A stretch of DNA of 64,000 bases from Vibrio tapetis subsp. tapetis (GTDB lineage: Bacteria; Pseudomonadota; Gammaproteobacteria; Enterobacterales; Vibrionaceae). The translations under genes and the position numbers were made by a program. The DNA is taken from contig NZ_LT960611.1 in assembly GCF_900233005.1 (NCBI RefSeq), positions 1,798,001 through 1,862,000 of the forward strand. Direction: 5' to 3'. Below are positions 38,246-47,481 of the stretch, in pieces. Below the pieces are notes generated by a model. It worked only from the letters and a program-made list of their open reading frames with translations. It searched no databases and was not told the origin of the DNA. How positions within the stretch are numbered: the first letter of the stretch is position 1; every line of letters begins with the position of its first letter.

Positions 38246-39004
38246 TTACAGCATTTTACGCGCAGCTTCTACTACCACTTTAATTGAGCGCGCTTCTGTT
38301 ACTTTCAATGTCTCGTGATCTGGGATTTCTTTCTGAGTACGGTTGATAATTACGCCTGCAACACAACCCGCTTTTAAGCCAGAACTTGCACACATAGTTA
38401 ACAGTGTTGCTGATTCCATTTCAAAGTTCAGAACGCCCATGTCTTGCCATTCTTGCATAGAACCTTGGAAACGCTTCACTACACGGCCCGAGAACGTATC
38501 GTAACGCTCTTGACCTGGGTAGAACGTATCACTTGATGCCGTTACACCCATGTGAACCGTTGCACCAGACTCATCAACTGCTGCTTTCATTGCTGTCGCA
38601 ACTTCAAAGTCTGCAACCGCTGGGAACTCCATAGGAGCAAAGTGTAAGCTTGCGCCATCAAGACGAACAGAACCTGTTGATACGATCATATCGCCAACGT
38701 TAACGTGAGGCTGAATTGCGCCAGTGGTTCCCACACGTAAGAAAGTACGAACACCCAACTGTGCCAACTCTTCTACAGCAATAGATGTTGACGGGCCACC
38801 GATACCAGTAGAACAAACAACAACAGGCTTACCATCCAATTCAGCGCGATAAACAGTGTATTCGCGGTGGCTTGCTAAGAATACTGGGTTTTCCATTTCT
38901 TCTGCAATTTTTTGTACACGAGCAGGATCACCAGGAATGATCGCCAATGTAGCACCAGCAAGATCAGATTCAGTAATACCTAGGTGGAATACAGCTTGAG
39001 ACAT
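38246..39004 (-). CDS. udp: Uridine phosphorylase
   Basis: The 252-residue enzyme splits uridine with phosphate into uracil and ribose-1-phosphate in nucleoside salvage. Motifs: [16 protein letters not shown] (phosphate site), [20 protein letters not shown], and [12 protein letters not shown] (nucleoside site). Length equals E. coli Udp within one residue. RBS AGGAG lies ahead of the start. A CRP-like site lies about 100 bp upstream. Confidence 0.97.
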   Translation of the reverse strand: MSQAVFHLGITESDLAGATLAIIPGDPARVQKIAEEMENPVFLASHREYTVYRAELDGKPVVVCSTGIGGPSTSIAVEELAQLGVRTFLRVGTTGAIQPHVNVGDMIVSTGSVRLDGASLHFAPMEFPAVADFEVATAMKAAVDESGATVHMGVTASSDTFYPGQERYDTFSGRVVKRFQGSMQEWQDMGVLNFEMESATLLTMCASSGLKAGCVAGVIINRTQKEIPDHETLKVTEARSIKVVVEAARKML

Positions 39005-39100
39005 AGGGGACTCCTTTTAGTCGCGATATATTATTGGATAGCGCGTTGTCGTTATTATTTGAATACAGGAATTACTTTAACTGACTAAACTGGTTTAAAT

Positions 39101-39116
39101 GGTGATCGAATTCACA
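39101..39116. promoter_or_regulatory. Predicted CRP site upstream of udp
   Basis: GGTGATCGAATTCACA has the GTGA-N6-TCAC core of the CRP consensus with one mismatch in the outer base. E. coli udp is CRP/CytR controlled, which supports the call. Centre is about 105 bp upstream of the start codon. Confidence 0.6.
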
Positions 39117-39256
39117 CTTGATGATGAACGACTCTTTGAATTTGCACGAAAAAACGATTGGCATCACACTTATATGCAGTTTATTACGCCCTGTTACAGT
39201 GAATGCGTATGCGAGATCATATAAATATATTGTATCAATGTAACTTTTTACCTAAT

Positions 39257-39297
39257 AAAAGAGCACCATCTTAGAATAAGAAAGTGCTCTGTTTTTA
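39257..39297 (-). terminator. Possible terminator of the P-type ATPase gene
   Basis: AGAGCAC and GTGCTCT pair across a 17-base loop, with A/T runs on both sides; the loop is long, so this is less certain than the others. Confidence 0.5.
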
Positions 39298-39362
39298 TAA
39301 TACGCCACTCTGGGCTGCTATTCTAAGGAACACCCGCACCTTAGAAGTCTATCACCCATTGT

Positions 39363-41669
39363 TTACTTCGCGTCCTTTCTATCCATTCTCAACAAACGTA
39401 ACGCATTTAGCGTGACCAACGCAGTCGCACCGCTATCTGCAAGTACTGCAACCCACAAACCGGTAATCCCCATCAAGCTTGTCACTAAGAAAATACCTTT
39501 AAGACCCAGCGCCAATGTGACATTTTGTTTAATGTTCCTTAACGTGGCTTGTGAAAGCTGGATCATAAACGGCAATTCGGCAAGGCGGTTATGTGTTAAC
39601 GCCGCATCTGCGGTTTCAAGCGCTACGTCAGTACCACCGCCCATGGCAATACCAATTGAAGCGGCTTTCATTGCAGGTGCATCGTTGATGCCATCGCCTA
39701 CCATTGCAACCGATGTTTCGCTGGCCAGTTGCTCTACATATTTCACTTTGTCTTGTGGTAACAAGCTCGCTTGATACTCCATACCGACTTTACTTGCAAT
39801 GGCATGAGCTGATACTGGATTGTCACCCGTTAACATAATGGAGCGAATGCCCATTTTATCCAATTCAGTTATCGCTCTTTCCGCATCCTCACGAATGGTA
39901 TCTTGCCAAGCAATAAGTCCTTTGACTTTTTCTGCCACTAATACGGCAACGACGGTTTTACCTTGCCCTTCCAGCTTATTAACCTGCTCAAGAATTGAAT
40001 CAGATAAAGCCATCGTCAATTTACTTGGGGCAATAAGCCGTACCTCGGTACCGTCAATAAATCCGGAGACACCATGACCTAAAATTGCTTTTTTGTCGGA
40101 AGCTTCAGGCACCAGAATTGCTTTTGATTCAACAAATTTAAGCAAGGATTTAGCTAACGGATGATTTGAGCCAACTTCCACCGAGGCCGCGAGCGATAAT
40201 AACTGTTCTTCTGGCATTTCAGCCGTGATATTGACATCGGTTACTTGAGGCTTACCCCTAGTTAAGGTGCCTGTTTTATCAAAGGCAATCGCATTAACTC
40301 GGCCTAACTGTTCTAACGCTGCTCCACCTTTTATCAAAGCGCCATGTCGTGCCGCCGTTGCTAACCCGGAAGTAATTGCTGCTGGCGTTGAAATAACGAG
40401 CGCACACGGACATGCAATCAGGAGCAAGGCAAGTCCTCGGTACAACCACGTTTCCCATGGTTGAGCGAACAGTAAAGGAGGCGTAATAATCACCAATAAT
40501 GACACCACCATCATCAATGGGGTGTACCAACGACTAAACTTATCTAAAAATCTTTCTAACGGTGCTTTGCGAGATTCTGCTTCTTCAATCAAATGTAGAA
40601 TTCGATCAATTGCATTTTCGCCTTGAGCGGAAGAGATAGTGATACGCACCACCTGATCAACCACAACACTACCAGCCATGATTGATTCACCTTTGATATG
40701 CTCAACTGGAATCGATTCTCCGGTCAACGCACTTTCATCAAAACTAGCACTACTATCAACTAACGTACCATCGGAAGGCAGCCTATCACCGGGGGCGACT
40801 TCGATCACATCACCAATATTCAAATCACTTGCCGCGACTTCGACTCTTTTACCATCGCGGATAACGGTGGCATTTTCAGGAACAAGCGCCATCAGTGCTT
40901 GTACACCACTTCTCGCTCGGTTTGAAGCATAGGCTTCTAAATGTTCACCCAATAGAAATAGCAGCAATACCATTGCAGCTTCAACCGTTTCGCCTAAGTA
41001 AAGAGCACCGATTGCCGCAACCGTCATGAGGGTTTCAATCGAAAACGGGGTGCCAGACTTCGCCATTGAGAATGCTTTCTTGCCGATAGGATACAGGCCA
41101 ACGAGACATACAGCGGCGAACAGATATTTGCCGATTTCTGGGGATAATTGATTAACAGCAGCACTGATTAGCATTGCTACAGAAAGGCTTATGAGCAGTA
41201 GATTATTACTGAGAATGCCACGCCAACCAGATGGTGAAGCCTTAGATGACTTGGATTTATCACCCGCACCTTGCACGGTAAAACCAATGGCCTCAACCAC
41301 ATCAACGATGATCTTTTGATCCATTGGCTTCTCAAGTTGTACCACCAATTTTTGAGTCGTAAATCGAACTTGAGCAGACGCTATTCCATCAATTTTATTG
41401 ACGGCTTTTTCCACTTTTTGGGCACAAGCAGGACAATCCATTCCCCCTATTAGCCAACTTTTGGACGCTAAGGGGGCTGCACCTTCTTCGTCATCCGAGG
41501 CTTGAACCGATGCTGCGCCGGATGAGCTGCAATCACTCCCTGAAGAACAACAACCGACACCTTCAGCGGCTATTTCAAGCTTAGAAGGTGTGGCAGGTGA
41601 GCAGCTGCTCACTTTGAAGGGTGTTTTTTGTGCGTTGTCAGAGCCGCAAGCCGTATGTTTACTGCACAT
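39363..41669 (-). CDS. zntA: Zn2+/Cd2+/Pb2+-exporting P-type ATPase
   Basis: The 768-residue P1B-ATPase pumps divalent soft metals out of the cytosol. It has an N-terminal Cys-rich extension (CCSSGSDCSSSG), a heavy-metal-associated domain (GMDCPACAQKVEKAV), eight-helix membrane domain with the CPC motif (IACPCALVISTPAAI), phosphorylation site DKTGTLTRG, and hinge MVGDGINDAPAM. The extra cysteines upstream of the HMA may bind metal. A MerR-type promoter directly precedes the gene, in line with ZntR-like control, though no merR-family gene is in the window. Confidence 0.93.
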   Translation of the reverse strand: MCSKHTACGSDNAQKTPFKVSSCSPATPSKLEIAAEGVGCCSSGSDCSSSGAASVQASDDEEGAAPLASKSWLIGGMDCPACAQKVEKAVNKIDGIASAQVRFTTQKLVVQLEKPMDQKIIVDVVEAIGFTVQGAGDKSKSSKASPSGWRGILSNNLLLISLSVAMLISAAVNQLSPEIGKYLFAAVCLVGLYPIGKKAFSMAKSGTPFSIETLMTVAAIGALYLGETVEAAMVLLLFLLGEHLEAYASNRARSGVQALMALVPENATVIRDGKRVEVAASDLNIGDVIEVAPGDRLPSDGTLVDSSASFDESALTGESIPVEHIKGESIMAGSVVVDQVVRITISSAQGENAIDRILHLIEEAESRKAPLERFLDKFSRWYTPLMMVVSLLVIITPPLLFAQPWETWLYRGLALLLIACPCALVISTPAAITSGLATAARHGALIKGGAALEQLGRVNAIAFDKTGTLTRGKPQVTDVNITAEMPEEQLLSLAASVEVGSNHPLAKSLLKFVESKAILVPEASDKKAILGHGVSGFIDGTEVRLIAPSKLTMALSDSILEQVNKLEGQGKTVVAVLVAEKVKGLIAWQDTIREDAERAITELDKMGIRSIMLTGDNPVSAHAIASKVGMEYQASLLPQDKVKYVEQLASETSVAMVGDGINDAPAMKAASIGIAMGGGTDVALETADAALTHNRLAELPFMIQLSQATLRNIKQNVTLALGLKGIFLVTSLMGITGLWVAVLADSGATALVTLNALRLLRMDRKDAK

Positions 41670-41700
41670 GGCTTATTCCTTTTATGGTTAATGTGCTCTA

Positions 41701-41732
41701 ACTATACACCTTGGAGTTAACTCCAAGGTCAA
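41701..41732 (-). promoter_or_regulatory. MerR-family promoter/operator of zntA
   Basis: On the minus strand, -35 TTGACC and -10 TATAGT are 20 bp apart, longer than the normal 17. A perfect 22-bp palindrome (41708-41729, core TTGGAGTTAACTCCAA) fills the spacer. Overlong spacer plus central dyad is the hallmark of promoters untwisted by MerR-type metal sensors. The start codon is about 32 bp downstream. Confidence 0.92.
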
Positions 41733-41788
41733 GGGCTTATTTCGTCAATCGAGCTTAAACATGTCAAACGACTGCTTAAAGTAGGCTC

Positions 41789-42262
41789 TTAACGTAGGCG
41801 AGTAAGTACGACATGTTGATCCAGTTCCGCTTGGTAAGCAGAGTAATCCAGCCCATTATCAAAAATAAACTCAGTTAATAGTGTTCTTGCCCTTTCTAAT
41901 AACTCTTTACCTTGCCATGGTTTTTCAAAATAACTCTCTATGCGTGCTTTATTGATCGCTGTAATCGTATCGTGATGAGTAGCCTGACCCGTTAGCAGGA
42001 CTTTCTTGGTTTTAACAAAGCGGCTATCTATCGAAACTTCAGTTAACAGCTCCACTCCAGTTTTGCCCGGCATCACATGATCGGAAATAATAAGTGCAAC
42101 GAATTCACCATCGGCATCAAGTTCGTCCATCAGATCAAGCGCTTCATCAGCCGATTCACAATCTTCAATATTGACCCAGCTAGAAAGCGGTGCCAAATCC
42201 TGCAAAACCGCGCCTAATACTTCTCGCTGATCATCGACACAAATTAAATTAAGCTTTTCCAT
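41789..42262 (-). CDS. Stand-alone receiver-domain response regulator
   Basis: The 157-residue protein is a CheY-like receiver: acidic pair DD (10-11), phosphoacceptor D61 in IISDHVMPGKTG, T92-type switch in LLTGQA and K114 in FEKPW. There is no DNA-binding or enzymatic output domain; a C-terminal tail of about 40 residues follows. The start at 42262 has GAGGAAGG upstream and overlaps the kinase stop by 14 bp. It is the likely partner of the kinase encoded just upstream, and may work by protein contacts or as a phosphate sink. Confidence 0.9.
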   Translation of the reverse strand: MEKLNLICVDDQREVLGAVLQDLAPLSSWVNIEDCESADEALDLMDELDADGEFVALIISDHVMPGKTGVELLTEVSIDSRFVKTKKVLLTGQATHHDTITAINKARIESYFEKPWQGKELLERARTLLTEFIFDNGLDYSAYQAELDQHVVLTRLR

Positions 42263-43589
42263 AACCTTCCTCATTGGGTAATTTTATCCGAAACACCGTC
42301 TTGTCAGGGCTGCTTTTGACCACAACGGAACCTTCATAGCTACTGACGATCCGTTTAACAATGGATAGGCCGAGTCCCAGCCCAAAAGAGAGCCCACCTT
42401 TTTTGGTCGTGAAATTAGGTTGAAATACTTGCCGACGGATCACTTCGGGTATTTCCGGGCCATTATTACTAATAGCGACCATAAATTTATTACTCGAAAA
42501 GCGACTAACAATATCGATTTGGGGGCTCTCGGTATCGGACATGGCATCACAGGCATTCTTAATAATGTTGGCCCAAATCTGCACTAATTCGGTTTCAGAG
42601 CCAACAAACTTAGGCAATTCTGCGGGGCTAAAGTGAACCGACACTCTGCGTAAATCGCTTTGCAACAATGCTAATGATTTCCGCAAGCTATCATTGATGT
42701 CGACCCACTCTTTCGTTTCGACATCCGTTCGACCTAGCTGCTTAACCGACTTAACAATGCTCACTGAGTGCTTGGCCGCTATTCGCATGTCATGCAGATC
42801 ACGCCCTATGTTCCAAAATCGGATCGCTTGCTCTGTATTATCTAGCCATCCTCGGCTCACATCACCTTGTGGTATGGCTCGTGCTATCGCTTTTGCTTGA
42901 TCTCTATCTAGCCCGTATTCTTTCACTAACTCCTTTGCGCGCACTCTGACATCAGCAGAGCTTGTTTTTTGCCCCCAAAGCAAACCCTGATCAACAAACT
43001 CACTGGCTTGATTATTATTTTCTTCCAGCAGTTCCAATATGACATTTAAAAGCCGCTCGGTTTTACTGCTGAGCACCCCTACCGCATTATTTAATTCATG
43101 GGCAATACCAGCAGCCAATTGGCCAAGGGTCGTCATTTGTTCAGCGGTATGTAATTGTTTCAATGCACGTTCTTTGGCGATGGTTTCTTGGGTTGCTCGA
43201 CGCTGGCGCTGCGACAACTCATTAACGATAATCGGCGTAAACTGAGCCGATAGTGGTCCATGCTTTTCTGGCTCAATGGCTTGGGTACTGTTGTCTATCC
43301 ATGCCAATACACAATCGGATTTTGCAATGACCGTTGACGAAGCAAGATAAGTTTCAGAAAAGAAACTGTGGACACCAATAAATGCCCCCTTCGAGGCAGT
43401 AAACACTTGGATCTGTTGCTGACTTTCTTCGTCTTGATAAAATCCATGCAGTTCACCTTCAACGACAAAATAGAGCCGATCATTATGGCCGTTCTGAGTC
43501 AGCACTGATTGGCCTGAGGCGATATCAACTTGCCGACTCGGTTCAGTGAAATATGCTTCAATAATCTGCTGATATCGAGTCAGTGCCAT
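42249..43589 (-). CDS. Soluble histidine kinase with cyclic-nucleotide-binding-like sensor domain
   Basis: The 446-residue protein has an N-terminal CRP-like cNMP-binding fold (about residues 15-110: SGQSVLTQNGHNDRLYFVVEGELHGF). A linker helix leads to the H-box (GQLAAGIAHELNNAVGVL, H164) and a HATPase domain (ANIIKNACDAM; GGLSFGLGLGLSIVKRI). It has no membrane segment. It sits 3 bp after an SLC13 transporter gene and overlaps a receiver gene. Whether it binds cAMP, another nucleotide or just uses the fold for protein contact is not known; the classical phosphate-binding RxA signature of CRP is not evident. Confidence 0.88.
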   Translation of the reverse strand: MALTRYQQIIEAYFTEPSRQVDIASGQSVLTQNGHNDRLYFVVEGELHGFYQDEESQQQIQVFTASKGAFIGVHSFFSETYLASSTVIAKSDCVLAWIDNSTQAIEPEKHGPLSAQFTPIIVNELSQRQRRATQETIAKERALKQLHTAEQMTTLGQLAAGIAHELNNAVGVLSSKTERLLNVILELLEENNNQASEFVDQGLLWGQKTSSADVRVRAKELVKEYGLDRDQAKAIARAIPQGDVSRGWLDNTEQAIRFWNIGRDLHDMRIAAKHSVSIVKSVKQLGRTDVETKEWVDINDSLRKSLALLQSDLRRVSVHFSPAELPKFVGSETELVQIWANIIKNACDAMSDTESPQIDIVSRFSSNKFMVAISNNGPEIPEVIRRQVFQPNFTTKKGGLSFGLGLGLSIVKRIVSSYEGSVVVKSSPDKTVFRIKLPNEEGYGKA

Positions 43590-43592
43590 ACG

Positions 43593-45011
43593 CTACCCAA
43601 TGTGCCCAACAGAGTGAAGTACCCACACCATAACAAAACTTAACAACACACCAATAACACCTAGTACGATTCCTACTCTAGCCATTTGACTACTTTCAAC
43701 ATTTCCCGTCGCATGTGCCAAGGCATTAGGTGGCGTACTGATAGGCAAAGACATACCCAGAGAAGCAGCAAAAGTTACCACTAGGATGAGTGTCATTTCA
43801 CCGCCCAAAGGAGCAAGGCTAACCATCGAGGCACCAAGTGCTGCCATTATTGGCATGAGCAAGTTCGCGGTGGCCGTATGAGACATAAAGTTCGCCATCA
43901 GCAAACATAAGAAAGCGGCACCAAACAACACAACGTAAGGCGAATAAGCATCAAACGGAATACTGTGTACCATTAGACGCGCTAACCCTGTTTTATCAAG
44001 TGCTAACCCTAGCGCTATCCCCCCCGAAACCAACCAGAGTACATCCCATGATATTTTCTTTAAGTCTTCTTTATTAATGATGCCCGTAAGCGAGAATATC
44101 GCGACAGGTATAAGCGCCACGGTGTAAGAATTCATCCCATGACTAGAACCCATTAACCAAAGTAAAATTGTGCCCGCAAACACAATGTAAACCGTAATGG
44201 CTTTTGGCGTTTTTAAAAACTTACCTTTGATATTGAGATCAATATTTTGTTGCTGCGCTGGGTATAGATATTTAATAAGGAACCAAGCTAAAGCCATCAT
44301 CACAATCACAAATGGCACACCAAACACCATCCATTCCCCAAACGTTATCAGGTTATCACCGACCAAATATTTAAGTGCAATGGCGTTAGGAGGCGTGCCA
44401 ATTGGGGTGCCGATTCCACCAATATTCGCGGCAACAGGAACGCATAATGCAAACGCAATTCGGCCAGGATCTTTTGGCCCGAATACAGCAATAACTGGAG
44501 TCAGAATTGACAGCATCATGGCCGTAGTCGCGGTATTCGACATGAACATCGAAAAAATACCGGTGATAAGCATCAGTCCAAGCATGACATACTTAGGCTG
44601 GGAGCCAAATGGACGTAGCAGCACCCGAGCTAAGTTCACATCCAACCGATATTTAGTTGCCGCCATAGCTAAAAAGAATCCTCCCCAAAATAGCATGATG
44701 ATTGGGCTGGCAAAGGTTGCCATAATCTCATTGTATTTAAGTAGCTCACCAAAATGGGCTTGATCTTGTGCATAACGGAAAAAGATAAGCCCTTTATCCG
44801 AAAGTAGCAGCAACTCTAAGACGATGATAACCACAGAGGTGGCATAGATCGGGATAGGCTCAAACACCCAACATAACGCAGCAAGCAAAAAGATAGCAAT
44901 CACGCGCTGTTGAATAATGGTTATGCCTTCAAATGGAAACGCCGATAATGGCATCAGCAATATGATAGCGGGAACGAGAAGAGGGATAATAAACTTAAGG
45001 TACTGGCGCAT
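43593..45011 (-). CDS. SLC13/DASS-family sodium:anion symporter
   Basis: The 472-residue protein has 11-12 hydrophobic segments and the two sodium/substrate motifs of the family: SNTATTAMM (about residue 155) and SHTATANLLMP (about 390). It also has GTPIGTPPNAIALKYL and the terminal STPPNALAHATG. Members import dicarboxylates, citrate or sulfate with sodium. Coupled with a kinase and receiver gene on the same strand it may act as transporter and co-sensor. A 33-bp dyad lies 41 bp upstream of the start. Confidence 0.92.
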   Translation of the reverse strand: MRQYLKFIIPLLVPAIILLMPLSAFPFEGITIIQQRVIAIFLLAALCWVFEPIPIYATSVVIIVLELLLLSDKGLIFFRYAQDQAHFGELLKYNEIMATFASPIIMLFWGGFFLAMAATKYRLDVNLARVLLRPFGSQPKYVMLGLMLITGIFSMFMSNTATTAMMLSILTPVIAVFGPKDPGRIAFALCVPVAANIGGIGTPIGTPPNAIALKYLVGDNLITFGEWMVFGVPFVIVMMALAWFLIKYLYPAQQQNIDLNIKGKFLKTPKAITVYIVFAGTILLWLMGSSHGMNSYTVALIPVAIFSLTGIINKEDLKKISWDVLWLVSGGIALGLALDKTGLARLMVHSIPFDAYSPYVVLFGAAFLCLLMANFMSHTATANLLMPIMAALGASMVSLAPLGGEMTLILVVTFAASLGMSLPISTPPNALAHATGNVESSQMARVGIVLGVIGVLLSFVMVWVLHSVGHIG

Positions 45012-45051
45012 AATACAACAAAACTTCCTGTTACTGTAAATACCCGATAGG

Positions 45052-45084
45052 AATTGTGCAATTCAAACCTTGAATGGCACAATT
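45052..45084. promoter_or_regulatory. Large inverted repeat, candidate operator of the SLC13-kinase operon
   Basis: Arms AATTGTGCAATTCAA and TTGAATGGCACAATT match at 14 of 15 positions with a 3-base spacer. It lies between the SLC13 and MATE genes, 41 bp ahead of the former. No T run follows, so an operator is more likely than a terminator. The binding protein is unknown. Confidence 0.65.
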
Positions 45085-45150
45085 ATTAACCTGCAGTTAC
45101 AGAGAGACCTAGAGATAGATCAAGGAAAGAGCAATCGATTGAATACGCTA

Positions 45151-46614
45151 CTAAACTTCTGACTTAGTTGCTATTTGGCTCACAGATTTGTGGCTCGTAA
45201 CCTCTTCGATTAACACTGGGTCACAGTTACAAAATGGCGTCATATTGACCGATGTTGTCGCCGGGTCTAATTCTGGTTCATAGCTAAACTCTTGCATCAT
45301 CGACTGAATATGTCGCTGTAAGACCATGATCCCCAAAATACCAAACACAATGCTGCCTACCGCTTGACCATATAACACCCCAAGAGCGCCAAACCACTGT
45401 GCGCCAAAGTACACAAATGGCAAGGTACCTAACGTCGCTTTACCCAAATTAAGAGCCGTGGAATAAATAGGCTTACCTAGATTATTAAATGACGTATTAG
45501 CCACAAACAGTGCGCCATTAAAAACAAAACTGAAGGCAATATAAGAACAAAATGCCGCCACAATGATTGCAGCGTCGCCAGTAAGCGCAAAGCCTGCAAT
45601 TAATGCGTCTTGCACCGAATAGAGAATAATAGAAACCGCCACACAATAGACGGTGACAAACAACAAAGAATTCATCAAGGTCTCTTTCACCCTATCGATT
45701 CTTTGCGCCCCATAATTTTGCCCGATAATTGGGCCAACGGCTCCAGATAACGCAAATATAACCGCGAAAGCTACGGGAGAAACACGCCCAATCACAGCAA
45801 AGCCTGCCACATAGTTTTCACCAAAATGAGCAATGTTCGCGGTGACTATCGCATTACCGATAGGCGTTGCGGTGTTGGTAATAATAGCGGGAATGGCAAT
45901 CGTGACTATGGAACGTAAATCCTGCTTCAACTCTCCTAAATCAGGCCAACGGATCAATTTATAGGTACGATAAAGAGGAATAATTGAAAAAGCCAATACG
46001 GTAATTCGAGCTACAACCGATGCTGCTGCACCTTCTACGTTCCAGTTAAACCCAAAAATAAAAATCGGATCCAAGATTGCGTTCACAATCCCGCCTGATA
46101 ATGTCGCCCACATACTGCGCTTAGCATCACCCGCAGCTCGTAAAGCGGCACCACTTGCCATGCCTAACGCCAATAATGGACTGCTGGGTAAGATAATTTC
46201 TAAATAAGCGGTTGCACGTTCTAATGCAACACCCTGCGCACCAATCGCGCTGAGTAACGTCTCAATATTGACATACATAACAACAGTGACTAACAAACTA
46301 ATAAAAAATGCTGTCATTAAAATATTACTGGCTTTTCGCTTAGCATCTTGCTGCTGTTTTGCACCTAAGGCTTTTGAAACCATTGCCCCCATCGCAATGG
46401 AGGACCCAATCGAAACTGAGGTTGAAAAAAATAGCAACGTCCCAGCAAACCCAACCGCAGCGGCAAGCTCAACTTGGCCTAACATACTGATAAATAGCAT
46501 ATCGAGCAGGTCAACCGCAAACAACGCTAACAAGCCTATCGAGCCTGCACCCGACATCGTCAGAATGTGTTTCATTGTTGAACCTTCAACAAATTTTGCT
46601 TGCTGTGCCGCCAT
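45151..46614 (-). CDS. MATE-family efflux transporter
   Basis: The 487-residue protein has 12 predicted membrane segments in two similar halves, each opening with a GxxGS/A-rich segment (SIGLLALFAVDLLDMLFISMLGQ; VAGFAVIGRVSPVAFAVIFALSGAVGPIIGQNYGA). It is a Na+ or H+ driven exporter of cationic drugs or metabolites. The hydrophilic C-terminal tail of about 50 residues is unusual in having NCD and a Glu/Ser-rich stretch. Substrate unknown. Confidence 0.9.
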   Translation of the reverse strand: MAAQQAKFVEGSTMKHILTMSGAGSIGLLALFAVDLLDMLFISMLGQVELAAAVGFAGTLLFFSTSVSIGSSIAMGAMVSKALGAKQQQDAKRKASNILMTAFFISLLVTVVMYVNIETLLSAIGAQGVALERATAYLEIILPSSPLLALGMASGAALRAAGDAKRSMWATLSGGIVNAILDPIFIFGFNWNVEGAAASVVARITVLAFSIIPLYRTYKLIRWPDLGELKQDLRSIVTIAIPAIITNTATPIGNAIVTANIAHFGENYVAGFAVIGRVSPVAFAVIFALSGAVGPIIGQNYGAQRIDRVKETLMNSLLFVTVYCVAVSIILYSVQDALIAGFALTGDAAIIVAAFCSYIAFSFVFNGALFVANTSFNNLGKPIYSTALNLGKATLGTLPFVYFGAQWFGALGVLYGQAVGSIVFGILGIMVLQRHIQSMMQEFSYEPELDPATTSVNMTPFCNCDPVLIEEVTSHKSVSQIATKSEV

Positions 46615-46667
46615 AAAGTGGTATCCGTATCATTTAAAATAAGAGCAATATAAAAAGTGATAAAAAC

Positions 46668-46694
46668 AAATAAGGCGCCATAAGCGCCTTATTT
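46668..46694 (-). terminator. Terminator after the CBS gene
   Basis: AAATAAGGCGC, loop CATAA, GCGCCTTATTT: an 11-bp perfect stem ending in A/T pairs, 17 bp past the CBS gene stop and ahead of the MATE gene. Confidence 0.75.
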
Positions 46695-46710
46695 AATTAT
46701 TGAGTATCTA

Positions 46711-47130
46711 TTAAACCGGATGTTTATAGCAATCATTAATGCTCGCACCGACCGCTCTAAGTACTTCTGTTCGAGTAATTATCCCCAAAAACTTATTTTG
46801 GTCATTCACTACTGGGTACATTTTAGGCTTACCGACTTTCATCATCCCGGCCAACTCAATAATCGGCATTTCGGGTTTAACCGACAACACTTCTCGATGC
46901 ATACAATCACTCACAATGTGAGAATCTTGACAGTAATAGCTCACCGCAACCAGTTTATCGAGCAAATCTTGTTCGGACAAAAATCCAATCACTTCTTTGT
47001 TTTCATTAATAACCGGACCGCCCATGTGCTCGGAACTCATCACTTTATCTAATGCCGCACTCAATGGCATTTCTTCCGTAAACGTCACCGCTTTGTGCAC
47101 CATATAATCTTTAATTCTTATCGATTCCAT
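46711..47130 (-). CDS. Tandem CBS-domain protein
   Basis: The 139-residue protein consists of two CBS domains only (VHKAVTFTEEMPLSAALDKVMSSEHMGGPVINENKEVIGFLSEQDLLDKL; MHREVLSVKPEMPIIELAGMMKVGKPKMYPVVNDQNKFLGIITRTEVLRAV), forming a Bateman module. Such proteins bind adenine nucleotides and regulate partners. No partner gene is evident nearby. Confidence 0.92.
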   Translation of the reverse strand: MESIRIKDYMVHKAVTFTEEMPLSAALDKVMSSEHMGGPVINENKEVIGFLSEQDLLDKLVAVSYYCQDSHIVSDCMHREVLSVKPEMPIIELAGMMKVGKPKMYPVVNDQNKFLGIITRTEVLRAVGASINDCYKHPV

Positions 47131-47481
47131 ATTCGCTCCTTAACCCGTTCCTTCGCATGTTGTTCTTAGGTATAAGTTAAGTGTCGTCTAATTTCTTGAT
47201 TTTACTAAATCGATTTGCACTTTTTTATCGATAGGCAAAACCAATCAAACACTCTAACTGACCGATCTCCCTCAATAATTTGCGGTCTAATGACCCAACG
47301 AATGGCTCAGAAAACAAGTTACCGTCGGTTTTATCCGTACCGATCATACAAATTTGTAAACTTCCTCTTAAAATCAGCTTCTATTGTTAGTATCTATTTA
47401 TTTTTAATGGCTATACTAGATAAATAACTAATTCCTCAATAAGAAGATGAACTTGGTAATGCTATACAGGGTCCGGATGAA
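47131..47481. other. Intergenic region between CBS and GGDEF-EAL genes
   Basis: About 350 bp between divergent genes. It is AT-rich with a TATACT hexamer near 47411 that could be the -10 of the GGDEF-EAL gene, but its -35 is not convincing. A 70-codon open frame at 47215-47427 has no RBS and looks accidental. Confidence 0.55.

Larger units (their letters stand above)
39005..39362. other. Intergenic region between zntA-like gene and udp
   Basis: This 358-bp region contains the udp upstream region with a CRP-like site and, near 39257-39297, a hairpin that may end the ATPase transcript. No small gene was found. Confidence 0.7.

Noticed and set aside
45052..45084. sigma54 promoter near the dyad (TGGCAC present)
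   Set aside because: The GC element at the required distance is missing on either strand.
47215..47427. 70-codon open frame between the CBS and GGDEF-EAL genes
   Set aside because: No ribosome-binding site, odd composition, and it occupies a promoter region between divergent genes.
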